64,000 nucleotides of DNA from Rhizobium giardinii bv. giardinii H152 (GTDB taxonomy: Bacteria > Pseudomonadota > Alphaproteobacteria > Rhizobiales > Rhizobiaceae). Numbering within the stretch: the stretch's first letter is position 1; every line of letters begins with the position of its first letter. This document shows, one piece after another, positions 1 through 8,398 of the stretch. The DNA lies in assembly GCF_000379605.1 (NCBI RefSeq), contig NZ_KB902702.1, forward strand, positions 272,922-336,921. Direction: 5' to 3'. The notes beneath the pieces were generated by a model. The model was not told the DNA's origin. It saw only the letters and a list, made by a program, of their open reading frames with translations, and ran no database searches. The position numbers were made by a program, and so were the translations under genes.

Positions 1-562
1 GCTGGGATTGCCTTATCCGGGCGGACCGGCCGTCGAGCGTGCGGCAAAAAGCGGCAATCCGGATCGCTTCTCTTTCCCGCGCCCTCTGGTCGGCGAGGCG
101 CGCCTCGATTTCTCCTTCTCCGGCCTGAAAACGGCCGTGCGCCAAGCGGCACAGTCGATCGAGCCGGTGACCGAGCAGGACATCGCCGATATCTGCGCCT
201 CCTTCCAGAAGGCGATTTCGCGGACGCTGAAGGATCGTATCGGCCGGGGGCTCGCCCGCTTCAAGGGCGAGTTTGCCGGCACCGTCGATCATCCGGCGCT
301 GGTCGTGGCCGGCGGTGTCGCCGCCAACCAGACGCTGCGGGCAACGCTGCAGGACCTGTGCGACAAGAACGGTTTCCGCTTTGTCGCGCCGCCGCTGCAG
401 CTGTGCACCGACAATGCGGCGATGATTGCCTGGGCCGGGGCAGAGCGTTTGGCAGCGGGGCTGCCGGCCGATGAACTCGATGTGGCGCCACGTTCGCGCT
501 GGCCGCTCGATGCCGATGCGAAGGCCCTGATCGGTTTTGGCAAACGGGGAGCGAAGGCCTGA
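1..562 (+). CDS. tsaD: TsaD, tRNA N6-adenosine threonylcarbamoyltransferase, 3' part only
   Basis: The reading frame is already open at base 2 and runs to a TGA at 560-562, so only the C-terminal 186 or so residues are here. It opens with [15 protein letters not shown], followed by [12 protein letters not shown] and [14 protein letters not shown], all typical of the TsaD/Kae1/YgjD family. TsaD transfers the threonylcarbamoyl group onto A37 of ANN-decoding tRNAs, working with TsaB and TsaE in the cytoplasm. The stop overlaps the gpsA start (ATGA), which indicates translational coupling. The 5' end, with the metal-binding histidines, lies outside the window. Confidence 0.95.
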   Translation, partial: LGLPYPGGPAVERAAKSGNPDRFSFPRPLVGEARLDFSFSGLKTAVRQAAQSIEPVTEQDIADICASFQKAISRTLKDRIGRGLARFKGEFAGTVDHPALVVAGGVAANQTLRATLQDLCDKNGFRFVAPPLQLCTDNAAMIAWAGAERLAAGLPADELDVAPRSRWPLDADAKALIGFGKRGAKA

Positions 563-1563
563 TGACAGCAGCAAGCGCACAAGACAACCGCATCGTCGTC
601 GTCGGTTCCGGCGCCTTCGGCACGGCGCTCGCCGCCGTTGCCGCCGCATCGGGCAAGGCAGCGGTGACGCTGCTTACCCGCCGCGAGAGCATCGTCGAGG
701 ATTTCAAGCAAACCGGCCGCAACGACAGCGCACTGCCGGGTATCGACCTGCCTGAAAGATTGACAGTCTCCGACGATCCGACGGTGTTGGAAGGGGCGGG
801 TATCGTGCTCTTTGCCATGCCGTCCCAGGCGCAGCGCGAGGCGGCGCGTTCGTTGCACGGCTTCATCGGCAAGGGTGCGGATGTGGTCATCTGCGCCAAG
901 GGCATCGAGCGTGTGAGCGGCCGCCTGCTGACCGATGTCGTCGAGGAAGAGCTGCATCTGCAGAACGTCGCCGTGCTCTCCGGCCCCGGCTTTGCCGCCG
1001 ACATCGCCAAGGGCCTGCCGACGGCGATGGTGATTGCGGCCAATGGCATCGAACGCGCGTCTCTTCTTGCCGAAGCGTTGTCGGGCGCAACATTCCGCCT
1101 CTATCCGTCGGCCGACCGGATCGGCGTGCAGCTTGGCGGTGCCCTGAAGAACGTGCTGGCGATCGCCTGCGGCATCGTCGAAGGCGCGGGGCTCGGCGAT
1201 TCCGCCCGGGCGGCGCTGATCTCGCGCGGTCTCGCCGAAATGTCGCGTTTCGTCGCGGCGCGCGGCGGCGAGGCCGATACGGTGCGCGGGCTCTCGGGCC
1301 TCGGCGACCTCGTGCTGACGGCGACCAGCCATCAGTCGCGCAATCTTCGCTACGGCATTGCGCTCGGCGCGAGCGGCAGCGCCAAGGGGCAGACGCGGGA
1401 ACTGGTCGAGGGCGCCTTCGCCGCCTCGGTTGCGGCCGATGTTGCACGGCAGCTGGGTGTCGATATGCCGCTCACCGAAGCGGTGGCGGCCATCATCGAC
1501 GGAAAGACGGATGTGAAGACGGCGCTGGAGCAGCTGATGTCCCGCCCGATCACGCAGGAATAA
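562..1563 (+). CDS. gpsA: NAD(P)H-dependent glycerol-3-phosphate dehydrogenase
   Basis: A 333-residue protein, the usual length of GpsA, which reduces dihydroxyacetone phosphate to sn-glycerol 3-phosphate for phospholipid synthesis. The N-terminal Rossmann fold shows [12 protein letters not shown] (about residues 13-24); the substrate region shows [13 protein letters not shown], with the catalytic lysine, and later [13 protein letters not shown]. The start overlaps the tsaD stop by one base. The glpD gene near 51 kb catalyses the opposite, oxidative reaction, so the window encodes both directions of glycerol-3-phosphate turnover. Confidence 0.96.
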   Translation: MTAASAQDNRIVVVGSGAFGTALAAVAAASGKAAVTLLTRRESIVEDFKQTGRNDSALPGIDLPERLTVSDDPTVLEGAGIVLFAMPSQAQREAARSLHGFIGKGADVVICAKGIERVSGRLLTDVVEEELHLQNVAVLSGPGFAADIAKGLPTAMVIAANGIERASLLAEALSGATFRLYPSADRIGVQLGGALKNVLAIACGIVEGAGLGDSARAALISRGLAEMSRFVAARGGEADTVRGLSGLGDLVLTATSHQSRNLRYGIALGASGSAKGQTRELVEGAFAASVAADVARQLGVDMPLTEAVAAIIDGKTDVKTALEQLMSRPITQE

Positions 1564-1597
1564 TCACTCCCAAGAACAGTCAATCAAGGAGAACGCC

Positions 1598-1891
1598 ATG
1601 CTGTTTGCCGTTTTGTGCACGGACAAGCCGAATGCCCTGCAACTGCGGATGGATACGCGCCCGGAACACATCGCCTTTATCGACGAGCTCAATGCCAAGG
1701 GCGGGCTGGCCTTCGCCGGACCGTTCCTCGACGATGCCGGCAAGCCGAATGGCAGCCTGGTCGTGATCAGGGCGGAAACGATCGAGGAAGCCCGCGCGAT
1801 CGCCGCCGCAGACCCCTATGCCAAGGCCGGCCTGTTTGCCCAGGTCGACATCAGGCCCTGGAACTGGGTCTTCAACAAGCCGGAGGCTTGA
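1598..1891 (+). CDS. YciI-like protein
   Basis: A 97-residue single-domain protein of the YciI (dimeric alpha-beta barrel) family. The conserved histidine lies in RPEHIAFI (about residue 24), followed by the GPFLDDAGKPNGSL segment and an ADPYAKAGLF segment with the Asp-Pro pair usual in the family. A clear Shine-Dalgarno AAGGAG lies before the ATG. It is followed after two bases by the EVE-domain gene, so the two are probably co-transcribed. The biochemical role of YciI proteins is mostly unknown. A second, divergent member lies between sucA and sucB at about 16.7 kb. Confidence 0.88.
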   Translation: MLFAVLCTDKPNALQLRMDTRPEHIAFIDELNAKGGLAFAGPFLDDAGKPNGSLVVIRAETIEEARAIAAADPYAKAGLFAQVDIRPWNWVFNKPEA

Positions 1892-1893
1892 GC

Positions 1894-2325
1894 GTGGCAT
1901 ACTGGCTTTACAAATCCGAGCCGTTCAAGTGGTCTTGGGCAATGCAGAAGGATGCCGGCGACAAGGGCACCGAATGGACCGGTGTGCGCAACTACCTGGC
2001 GCGCAACAACATGCGGGCGATGCAGCTCGGCGACAAGGGGTTCTTCTATCACTCCAATGAGGGGCTGGAGATCGTCGGCATTACGGAAGTCTGCGCCCTG
2101 TCGCATCCGGATTCGACTGCCGCGGGCGACGCGCGCTGGGACTGCGTCGATATCCGCGCGGTCTGCGACGTGCCGAAGCCCGTCTCGTTGAAGGAGATCA
2201 AGGCAAACCCGAAATTCGAGAAGATGGCGCTCGTCACCTCGATGCGGCTTTCGGTGCAGCCGGTGACGGACGAGGAATATTTCGAGATCTGCCGTCTCGG
2301 CGGCCTTGACAATCCGCCGCGCTGA
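1894..2325 (+). CDS. EVE domain-containing protein
   Basis: The frame starts at a GTG two bases after the YciI stop and encodes 143 residues, close to the full length of a stand-alone EVE (thymocyte nuclear protein 1-like) protein. AYWLYKSEPFKWSW at the N-terminus and GVRNYLARNNMRAM after it are family hallmarks, as is the GFFYHSNEGLEIVGI segment. EVE domains share the PUA-like fold and are thought to bind modified bases in DNA or RNA; the ligand here is unknown. The frame remains open upstream inside the YciI gene, but the GTG start gives the expected N-terminus. Confidence 0.9.
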   Translation: MAYWLYKSEPFKWSWAMQKDAGDKGTEWTGVRNYLARNNMRAMQLGDKGFFYHSNEGLEIVGITEVCALSHPDSTAAGDARWDCVDIRAVCDVPKPVSLKEIKANPKFEKMALVTSMRLSVQPVTDEEYFEICRLGGLDNPPR

Positions 2326-2367
2326 TTGGTGCGTGGCAAATTGATCGCCTGCGTCTGTATGATGGCC

Positions 2368-2466
2368 CCTTACACTGACCCCCTCCCCGCAGGCGGGGAC
2401 GGGACTGCCTCGAGTTTGCCGCTGGTCCCTTCGCCCCGCTTACCTGGAAGGGCGGATGAGAGACCA
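2368..2466 (+). repeat. Degenerate rhizobial intergenic palindromic repeat
   Basis: The stretch contains CCCCGCAGGCGGGGAC, a short hairpin, then CTTCGCCCCGCTTACC and AAGGGCGGATGAGAGACC. This resembles the common rhizobial intergenic repeat built around CCCCGC(N)GCGGGG and GGCGGATGAGGG. The assignment rests on pattern recognition. It matters because an open frame runs through it into the following methyltransferase, and its repeat character argues that this part is not coding. Confidence 0.5.
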
Positions 2467-2499
2467 AGCCTCGACGACCAACCGGAAACCGTACCCTTT

Positions 2500-3147
2500 G
2501 TGAAAACCGATCCCGAAGCCTTTATCCGCGCCAATACCGATGTCATGTCGCTGCCGCACGTGCCGGAGATTCGGCTCCATCTGGCCAGCGAAGCGCATGA
2601 CCTCTGGCTGAAGACGGAGGAGGAACTGGAAGAAATCGGCCTGCCGCCGCCCTTCTGGGCCTTTGCCTGGGCGGGCGGGCAGGGGCTGGCGCGGCATATT
2701 CTCGATCATCCGGAGCTGGTCAAGGGCAAACGGGTCATCGATTTCGCCTCGGGATCGGGACTTGTGGCGATTGCGGCGATGAAAGCCGGTGCGGCGTCGG
2801 TTCTGGCCGTCGACATCGATCCCTGGACGCAGACCGCGATCCGGCTGAATTCAGCACTCAATGGCGTCACGGTCGCCTTCGCCGCAGCCGACATCATCGG
2901 CGATGCGCGCAGTGCCGACGTCTATCTTGCCGGCGATGTCTTCTACGACAAGGCTTTTGCCGACCGGCTGGTTCCATGGTTCACCGCGCTTGCGCAGAAC
3001 GGGGCTAGCGTGCTCGTCGGCGATCCCGGCCGTGCCTATTGCCCGCGCGACCGCATGCAGATGCTGTCGACCTACCAAGTGCCGGTGACCCGCGCACTGG
3101 AGGACAGCGAGGTCAAGAAGACCACGGTCTGGCGATTTACTGCATAA
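2500..3147 (+). CDS. Class I SAM-dependent methyltransferase, protein-lysine methyltransferase-like
   Basis: From the GTG at 2500 it encodes 215 residues. Motif I is VIDFASGSGLVAIAAMKAG (around residue 80) followed by AVDIDPW; PPPFWAFAWAGGQGLARH just before it is typical of the ETFB lysine methyltransferase / L11-methyltransferase-like group. Homologues of this size in alphaproteobacteria have been linked to methylation of electron-transfer flavoprotein beta; I infer only similarity. The frame stays open to 2326, but that part crosses a repeat and lacks protein-like composition, so I chose the GTG, which has a GGAAA about ten bases upstream. The start is moderately certain. Confidence 0.82.
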   Translation: MKTDPEAFIRANTDVMSLPHVPEIRLHLASEAHDLWLKTEEELEEIGLPPPFWAFAWAGGQGLARHILDHPELVKGKRVIDFASGSGLVAIAAMKAGAASVLAVDIDPWTQTAIRLNSALNGVTVAFAAADIIGDARSADVYLAGDVFYDKAFADRLVPWFTALAQNGASVLVGDPGRAYCPRDRMQMLSTYQVPVTRALEDSEVKKTTVWRFTA

Positions 3148-3170
3148 GGCGCTTGGAGCGGACCGGGGCG

Positions 3171-3881
3171 TCAGCGGCGGATGACGCAGACGCCGGCTTC
3201 CCAGGAGCACGCGCGGCCGGCCGTCGACGGCGTCACGCGGATGATCTTGGCGCGGGGCGCGCGATAATCACTGTCGGTAGCGCCGTTGAAATAGCCGTAG
3301 CCGCCGCCTTCGGAGTTGAAATACGTGCCGTTGCCGGGATCGCTCCATGCCGACAATCCGCCGAAATATGTGCCGCCAAGGGCCTGCGAGGGGAAATCGT
3401 CGCCACCGTAGGCCGGTTGCCAATAGTTTACGCGCTGGTCGGGGTATTCGCGCACGACGCTCCGTTGGCCGGGGCGGCGATAGAAACCGTAGCGGTGCTC
3501 GAAATAGCGGCGGTCGGCGTTGATGCCGGCAAGACGCACGTTGCGATGGCGGCGCAGCAAGCGGCTATCGACATTGACGCCGGACAGCACTGCCCGGTCG
3601 CCACGGCGCCCGTGATGGCGGCCGAGGAGGCGGCTATCGACATTGACGCCGGACAGCACTGCCCGGTCGCCACGGCGTCCGTGATGGCGGCGGAGGAGGC
3701 GGCTATCGACATTGACGCCGGACAGCACGTCCCGGTCGCCGCGGCGTTCGTGATGGCGGCGGACGAAATGCCGCTCTCCGTCATAGCGGTCGCGCGCTGC
3801 GGCAAAATCGGTGAACCAGATGACCAGAGCCAAGACCGCGATCAAGACTTTCGTCGCATTCGACAGGGTGATTGGACGCAT
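3171..3881 (-). CDS. Secreted Arg/His-rich protein with three 23-residue tandem repeats
   Basis: A 236-residue protein I do not recognise. The N-terminus is a signal peptide or anchor (VLIAVLALVIWFTDFAAA, about residues 12-29). Then come three near-identical 23-residue units of the pattern RRHHGRRGDRAVLSGVNVDS plus RLL, and a fourth degenerate one (RRHRNVRLAGINADRRYF). The C-terminal 100 residues are rich in Tyr and Gly, with a CSWEAGVCVIRR end that could form one disulfide. The ATG at 3881 is chosen because GGAGGG sits nine bases upstream; a longer TTG start lacks a site. A perfect CtrA-type box lies 25-40 bases upstream. Function is unknown; an envelope location is likely. Confidence 0.75.
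   Translation of the reverse strand: MRPITLSNATKVLIAVLALVIWFTDFAAARDRYDGERHFVRRHHERRGDRDVLSGVNVDSRLLRRHHGRRGDRAVLSGVNVDSRLLGRHHGRRGDRAVLSGVNVDSRLLRRHRNVRLAGINADRRYFEHRYGFYRRPGQRSVVREYPDQRVNYWQPAYGGDDFPSQALGGTYFGGLSAWSDPGNGTYFNSEGGGYGYFNGATDSDYRAPRAKIIRVTPSTAGRACSWEAGVCVIRR
3542..3768 (+). repeat. 69-bp tandem repeat, about three copies, in frame within a gene
   Basis: The string CGGCTATCGACATTGACGCC recurs at 3562, 3631 and 3700, an exact period of 69 bases, which is 23 codons. The units are nearly identical at the DNA level, which suggests recent duplication or homogenisation. They encode the tandem repeats of the secreted protein on the minus strand. Confidence 0.95.
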
Positions 3882-3905
3882 TTCGTGCAGCCCTCCGCGC
3901 AACGC

Positions 3906-3921
3906 TTAACAAATCCTTAAC
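3906..3921 (+). promoter_or_regulatory. CtrA-type box (TTAA-N7-TTAAC)
   Basis: TTAACAAATCCTTAAC matches the CtrA consensus TTAA-N7-TTAAC exactly. It lies 25-40 bases upstream of the minus-strand repeat-protein start, a position from which CtrA could act on that promoter. It is about 265 bases from sdhC, so the minus-strand gene is the more likely target. Binding is inferred from the motif only. Confidence 0.6.
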
Positions 3922-4030
3922 GGCAATGTGCGGCAATGGGCGGCAAAAGTCACGGGAATGCGTTGATTTTTCACGGTCTATCGTTAACGCGGCAGCCCTG
4001 CCGATTCGGCCAGCCTGCCTTATTTTCGTC

Positions 4031-4128
4031 TAATCGATTAAAATGATTTTGCACTGCAAACACACTTGTCGTTAATCAATATGGTGATTAAACGTCGGCT
4101 GACTGAATTGTGCACAATCATGTGCAAT
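4031..4128 (+). promoter_or_regulatory. Cluster of palindromes upstream of sdhC
   Basis: The 305-base divergent gap between the repeat-protein gene and sdhC holds several symmetric sites: TAATCGATTA (4031-4040), TTAATCA-N6-TGATTAA (4072-4091), and ATTGTGCACAAT (4107-4118), a perfect 12-base palindrome followed by a half-site TGTGCAAT (4121-4128). They lie 60-155 bases before the sdhC start and are candidate operators for the sdh operon. The regulator is not identifiable from the sequence; the last palindrome resembles GntR-type sites. Confidence 0.5.
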
Positions 4129-4186
4129 ACCGGAGTAAGATAGTCCAGTTTTTGGGCGGTTCGTCCGGTTGTTCCGTGGGGTTCCG

Positions 4187-4579
4187 ATGACGAATGTCAC
4201 CAAAAGCCGGCCGCTCTCGCCGCATTTGCAAATTTACAAGCTAATTCCGACCATGGCCATGTCGATCGTGCACCGCATTACTGGCGGCGCGCTCTATTTC
4301 GGTACCATTCTCGTCGCCTGGTGGCTGATCGCTGCCGCCACCAGCCCGGCCTATTACGACTGGGTCATGTGGGCCTTCGGCACTATCATCGGCCAGCTTG
4401 TCCTGTTCGGCTATACCTGGGCGCTGGTGCATCACCTGTTCGGCGGCATTCGCCACTTCATCTGGGATCTCGGCTACGGTTACGAGAAGCATTTCGCGAC
4501 CAAGCTCGCCATTGCCAACCTGGTCGGTTCGGTTGCAGTCACGCTGCTGATCTGGATCGTCGGCTACGCGGTTCGCTGA
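4187..4579 (+). CDS. sdhC: Succinate dehydrogenase cytochrome b556 subunit
   Basis: 130 residues, the normal size for Sdh[13 protein letters not shown] and [16 protein letters not shown] are family signatures; the Ser and Arg of this motif belong to the quinone site. A conserved histidine in the second helix region ([17 protein letters not shown]) should ligate heme b. Three membrane helices are visible (about residues 25-50, 60-85 and 105-128). I start at ATG 4187 ([10 protein letters not shown]), the usual rhizobial N-terminus; an in-frame TTG at 4169 is less likely. First gene of the sdh operon, 13 bases before sdhD. Confidence 0.95.
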   Translation: MTNVTKSRPLSPHLQIYKLIPTMAMSIVHRITGGALYFGTILVAWWLIAAATSPAYYDWVMWAFGTIIGQLVLFGYTWALVHHLFGGIRHFIWDLGYGYEKHFATKLAIANLVGSVAVTLLIWIVGYAVR

Positions 4580-4592
4580 GAGGAGAATTTCC

Positions 4593-4973
4593 ATGGATAT
4601 GCGCACGCCTCTCGGCAAGGTTCGCGGTCTCGGTTCGGCCAAGGAAGGCACCGATCATTTCTGGCGCCAGCGGCTGACGGCGGTCGCCAACGTGCCGCTG
4701 ATCATCTTCTTCGTCCTCTTCCTCATCAAATATGCCGGCGCGCCGCATGCGGATGTCGTCGCGGCCCTGTCGAACCCCTTCGTCGCGGTCATCATCGGGC
4801 TGGTGCTCGTCTCCGGCCTCACCCACATGAGGATCGGCATGCAGGTCATCATCGAGGATTATGTCCACGGCGAGGGCACCAAGATCGTGCTTCTCATGCT
4901 CAATACGTTCTTTGCGATCGCAGTTGGCGGGCTCTGTCTTTTCGCCGTCCTGAAGATCGCTTTTGCAGGGTAA
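4593..4973 (+). CDS. sdhD: Succinate dehydrogenase hydrophobic membrane anchor subunit
   Basis: 126 residues with three predicted membrane helices (about 28-48, 58-80 and 95-125). The N-terminal [31 protein letters not shown] and the [17 protein letters not shown] segment are characteristic of alphaproteobacterial SdhD; the histidine in the second helix region is the likely heme or quinone contact. A GAGGAGA ribosome site precedes the ATG. With SdhC it anchors the flavoprotein and iron-sulfur subunits to the inner membrane. Confidence 0.94.
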   Translation: MDMRTPLGKVRGLGSAKEGTDHFWRQRLTAVANVPLIIFFVLFLIKYAGAPHADVVAALSNPFVAVIIGLVLVSGLTHMRIGMQVIIEDYVHGEGTKIVLLMLNTFFAIAVGGLCLFAVLKIAFAG

Positions 4974-4981
4974 TTCAAAAA

Positions 4982-6826
4982 ATGGCACCGAATATGTCGC
5001 CGCTTATCAACGGCAGAGCCTATGAATATGTCGACCACGCCTATGACGTGATCGTCGTCGGCGCTGGCGGCGCCGGCTTGCGCGCCACGCTCGGCATGGC
5101 CGAGCAGGGCTTCAAGACGGCCTGCATCACCAAGGTCTTCCCGACGCGCTCCCACACGGTCGCAGCGCAGGGCGGCATTGCGGCTTCGCTGCAGAACATG
5201 ACGCCGGACAGCTGGCAGTGGCACCTCTACGACACCGTCAAGGGTTCCGACTGGCTGGGCGACGTCGATGCCATGCAGTATCTCGCCATGGAAGCGCCGA
5301 AGGCGGTCTATGAGCTCGAGCATTACGGCGTGCCCTTCTCGCGCAATGCCGAAGGCAAGATCTACCAGCGTCCGTTCGGCGGCCATATGCAGAACTACGG
5401 CGAGGGCCCGCCGGTACAGCGCACCTGTGCCGCTGCCGACCGCACCGGCCACGCCATCCTGCACACGCTCTACGGCCAGTCGCTCAAGCACAACGCCGAA
5501 TTCTTCATCGAATATTTCGCGCTCGACCTGATCATGTCGGATGACGGCAGCCGCTGCACCGGCGTCGTTGCCTGGAACCTCGACGACGGCACGATCCATC
5601 GCTTCGCCGCCAAGATGGTGGTGCTGGCGACCGGCGGCTATGGCCGCGCCTATTTCTCGGCGACCTCGGCCCATACCTGCACCGGCGACGGCGGCGGCAT
5701 GATCGCGCGTGCCGGCCTGCCGCTGCAGGACATGGAATTCGTGCAGTTCCACCCGACCGGCATCTACGGCGCCGGCTGTCTCATCACCGAGGGCGCGCGC
5801 GGCGAAGGCGGTTATCTCGTCAACTCCGAGGGCGAACGCTTCATGGAGCGTTACGCGCCGTCGGCCAAGGACCTTGCCTCGCGCGACGTCGTCTCGCGCT
5901 GCATGACGCTGGAAATCCGCGAGGGCCGCGGCGTCGGCAAGAACAAGGACCATATCTTCCTGCATCTCGACCATCTCGATCCGGCCGTGCTGCACGAGCG
6001 GCTGCCGGGCATTTCCGAGAGCGCCAAAATCTTTGCCGGCGTCGACGTGACCCGCGAGCCGATCCCGGTCCTGCCGACCGTCCACTACAATATGGGCGGC
6101 ATTCCGACCAACTACTGGGGCGAAGTGCTGAACGCCGACAGCGCCAATCCGGAGCGGATCATCCCCGGCCTGATGGCCGTCGGCGAAGCCGGCTGCGCCT
6201 CGGTGCACGGCGCCAACCGCCTGGGTTCCAACTCGCTGATCGACCTCGTGGTCTTCGGCCGGGCCGCCGCCATCCGGGCCGGCGAAGTGATCGATCGCGC
6301 CTCTTCGATCCCGGCCATCAACGAGAAGGCTTCCGAAAAGATCATGACGCGCTTCGACCGGCTGCGCCATGCGAGCGGCGGCACCCCGACCGCCGTGCTG
6401 CGCGAAAAGATGCAGCGCACCATGCAGGAAGACGCAGCCGTGTTCCGCACGCAGGAATCGCTGGAATCGGGCTGCAGGCGCATGAGCGCGATCTGGAAGG
6501 AACTGCCGGATATCAAGGTCACCGACCGCTCGATGATCTGGAACTCCGATCTGGTCGAGACGCTGGAACTGGAAAACCTGATGGCCAACGCCATCACCAC
6601 GGTCTATGGCGCCGAAGCCCGCAAGGAAAGCCGCGGCTCGCATGCCCGCGAAGATTACACCAGCGGCGCCTTTGCCGGGCGCGACGACGTCAACTGGCGC
6701 AAGCATACGCTTTCCTGGGTGAATGATGCGGGCGAGGTCAAGCTCGACTACCGCCCGGTCCACACCGAATTGCTGGCCGAAGGCATCGATCCGCACAAGA
6801 TCGAGCCGAAGGCGCGCGTATACTGA
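4982..6826 (+). CDS. sdhA: Succinate dehydrogenase flavoprotein subunit
   Basis: 614 residues, full length. FAD-binding motif [19 protein letters not shown] is near residue 22; the histidine that binds FAD covalently lies in [14 protein letters not shown] (about residue 57). Catalytic-domain signatures include [20 protein letters not shown] and the substrate-binding region [18 protein letters not shown]. The C-terminal domain ends with the conserved [10 protein letters not shown] segment. It oxidises succinate to fumarate as part of complex II. Only two bases separate its stop from the next gene, a DUF3052 gene, rather than the sdhB gene expected here. Confidence 0.98.
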   Translation: MAPNMSPLINGRAYEYVDHAYDVIVVGAGGAGLRATLGMAEQGFKTACITKVFPTRSHTVAAQGGIAASLQNMTPDSWQWHLYDTVKGSDWLGDVDAMQYLAMEAPKAVYELEHYGVPFSRNAEGKIYQRPFGGHMQNYGEGPPVQRTCAAADRTGHAILHTLYGQSLKHNAEFFIEYFALDLIMSDDGSRCTGVVAWNLDDGTIHRFAAKMVVLATGGYGRAYFSATSAHTCTGDGGGMIARAGLPLQDMEFVQFHPTGIYGAGCLITEGARGEGGYLVNSEGERFMERYAPSAKDLASRDVVSRCMTLEIREGRGVGKNKDHIFLHLDHLDPAVLHERLPGISESAKIFAGVDVTREPIPVLPTVHYNMGGIPTNYWGEVLNADSANPERIIPGLMAVGEAGCASVHGANRLGSNSLIDLVVFGRAAAIRAGEVIDRASSIPAINEKASEKIMTRFDRLRHASGGTPTAVLREKMQRTMQEDAAVFRTQESLESGCRRMSAIWKELPDIKVTDRSMIWNSDLVETLELENLMANAITTVYGAEARKESRGSHAREDYTSGAFAGRDDVNWRKHTLSWVNDAGEVKLDYRPVHTELLAEGIDPHKIEPKARVY

Positions 6827-6828
6827 TC

Positions 6829-7293
6829 ATGGCGGCGGCGGACGCGGGATATTCCGGCACGCCGCTTCCGAAGAAGCTGGGTTTCAAGCCCGGAATGGCA
6901 GCCGCCTTCGTCGCGTTGCCGGACAGTCTGGCAGGGCTTGCGGCCTCGGTCGATTTCGCCGCCTGCGACCGGTTCCCCTCTTGGGAAGCGATGCGGGCGA
7001 CGGACGGGATTTATGATGCGATCCATGCCTTCACGATCATGAGGGCGGAGATCGAAAACGAGCTTTCGGGGCTGCAGAACCGGATCAGGCCGGACGGCAT
7101 GATCTGGGTTTCCTGGCCGAAGAAGGCTTCGAAGGTTAGGACGGACGTGACCGAGGATGTCGTGCGCAACGCGGCCCTCGATCTCGATCTGGTGGATGTC
7201 AAGGTGGCCGCAGTCGACCAGACATGGTCAGGGCTGAAGCTGGTTATCCGCAAGGATCGGCGCAAGGAAAGAACGGACAGGTCGCATGGTTGA
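6829..7293 (+). CDS. DUF3052-like protein between sdhA and sdhB
   Basis: A 154-residue soluble protein whose [20 protein letters not shown] start and [18 protein letters not shown] core resemble the DUF3052 family; no function is established. Its start lies two bases after sdhA and its end overlaps sdhB by eight bases, so it is translated within the sdh operon, and ribosomes could couple it to sdhB. Codon use and GC match the neighbours, which argues against recent foreign origin. The position suggests, without proving, a link to complex II synthesis or to its dosage. Confidence 0.85.
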   Translation: MAAADAGYSGTPLPKKLGFKPGMAAAFVALPDSLAGLAASVDFAACDRFPSWEAMRATDGIYDAIHAFTIMRAEIENELSGLQNRIRPDGMIWVSWPKKASKVRTDVTEDVVRNAALDLDLVDVKVAAVDQTWSGLKLVIRKDRRKERTDRSHG

Positions 7294-8065
7294 ACTCGCT
7301 CTCCCCAAGAACTCGCAGATCAGCGAAGGCAAGGTCTGGCCGAAGCCGGCCGGTGCCAAGAACACCCGCGAGCTGCGCATCTATCGCTGGAGCCCGGACG
7401 ACGGCAAGAACCCATCGATCGACACCTTCTACATCGATGTCGACGATTGCGGCCCGATGGTGCTCGACGCGCTGCTCTACATCAAGAACAAGATCGACCC
7501 GACGCTGACGCTGCGCCGCTCCTGCCGCGAAGGCATCTGTGGCTCCTGCGCAATGAACATCGACGGTACCAATACGCTCGCCTGCACCAAGGGCATGGAC
7601 GAGGTGAAGGGAACGGTAAAGGTCTACCCGCTGCCGCATCTGCCTGTCGTCAAGGACCTGGTGCCGGATCTCACCAACTTCTACGCCCAGCACCGCTCGA
7701 TCGAGCCCTGGCTGAAGACGGTTTCGGCGACGCCGGCCAAGGAATGGAAGCAGAGCCACGAGGACCGCCAGAAGCTCGACGGCCTCTACGAATGCATCCT
7801 CTGTGCCTGCTGCTCGACTTCCTGTCCGAGCTACTGGTGGAACGGCGACCGCTATCTCGGCCCGGCCGTGCTCTTGCAGGCCTATCGCTGGCTGATCGAC
7901 TCCAGAGACGAGGCCAAGGGCGAGCGCCTCGACAATCTCGAAGACCCCTTCCGCCTCTATCGCTGCCACACCATCATGAACTGCGCCCAGACCTGTCCCA
8001 AGGGCCTGAACCCGGCCAAGGCGATCGGCGAAATCAAGAAGATGATGGTCGAGCGGCGCGTCTGA
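7286..8065 (+). CDS. sdhB: Succinate dehydrogenase iron-sulfur subunit
   Basis: 259 residues. The N-terminal ferredoxin domain carries the [2Fe-2S] cysteines in [15 protein letters not shown] and the later TLAC (residues about 75-95). The C-terminal domain carries [17 protein letters not shown] and [17 protein letters not shown] for the [4Fe-4S] and [3Fe-4S] clusters. SYWWNG includes the conserved tryptophan of the quinone pocket. The ATG overlaps the end of the DUF3052 gene in another frame. Last gene of the sdh operon; a repeat with hairpins follows. Confidence 0.97.
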   Translation: MVELALPKNSQISEGKVWPKPAGAKNTRELRIYRWSPDDGKNPSIDTFYIDVDDCGPMVLDALLYIKNKIDPTLTLRRSCREGICGSCAMNIDGTNTLACTKGMDEVKGTVKVYPLPHLPVVKDLVPDLTNFYAQHRSIEPWLKTVSATPAKEWKQSHEDRQKLDGLYECILCACCSTSCPSYWWNGDRYLGPAVLLQAYRWLIDSRDEAKGERLDNLEDPFRLYRCHTIMNCAQTCPKGLNPAKAIGEIKKMMVERRV

Positions 8066-8398
8066 TTGTCGCGCGCAGGGACTTTCCCTTCTTTCGTCAT
8101 CCCGGCCTTCAGCCGGGATCCAGCGACCCGACGTCTGTCGGGCCCGAGGCCTTTCAGCCCAACGACTTGGACTGGCCGGATTTCTGTGACTGATGCTCGG
8201 GGCACGCCCGAGAAAATTCAAGCGGCAATAGTGCCTTGAGAGCATCCGACAACCTCACGACGCAGCCGGACCGACCGTTTCAATCATGCCACAGGCGTCA
8301 ACGAATTGCCGTTCTCTTGAATTGAAGGATGGTTTTAAGGTAATTCCGCCTATATGTCAGTCGATAACGCGGTGCCAGAGATGATCGGGAGCAGGAAT
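8066..8398 (+). other. Intergenic region after sdhB with palindromic repeat
   Basis: A 333-base gap without a credible gene. Its first third is a repeat-like block with two perfect hairpins (see the separate repeat entry). The rest, up to the Omp19-like gene, is of lower GC and probably holds that gene's promoter; I see no clear sigma-70 pair or RNA gene. Confidence 0.6.
8094..8142 (+). repeat. Alphaproteobacterial palindromic repeat downstream of sdhB
   Basis: CGTCATCCCGGCCTTCAGCC begins a perfect 8-bp hairpin, ATCCCGGC (8099-8106) with GCCGGGAT (8112-8119), followed by CCCGAC (8127-8132) with GTCGGG (8137-8142). The ATCCCGG...CCGGGATCC core is common between genes in alphaproteobacteria. 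It may also stop transcription or stabilise the sdh mRNA end, though no T-run follows. Confidence 0.6.

Noticed and set aside
2326-2499. N-terminal extension of the methyltransferase
   Set aside because: The extra 58 codons cross a palindromic repeat and have no protein-like composition; the GTG at 2500 gives the expected length.
3542-3768. CRISPR-like array from regular 69-base spacing
   Set aside because: The whole 69-base unit repeats with no variable spacers, and it is in frame with a protein.
4859-6796. Long open frame antisense to sdhA
   Set aside because: It is the mirror of a GC-rich real gene; its translation is low in hydrophobic pattern, rich in Asp/His/Arg/Ala and has no family motif.
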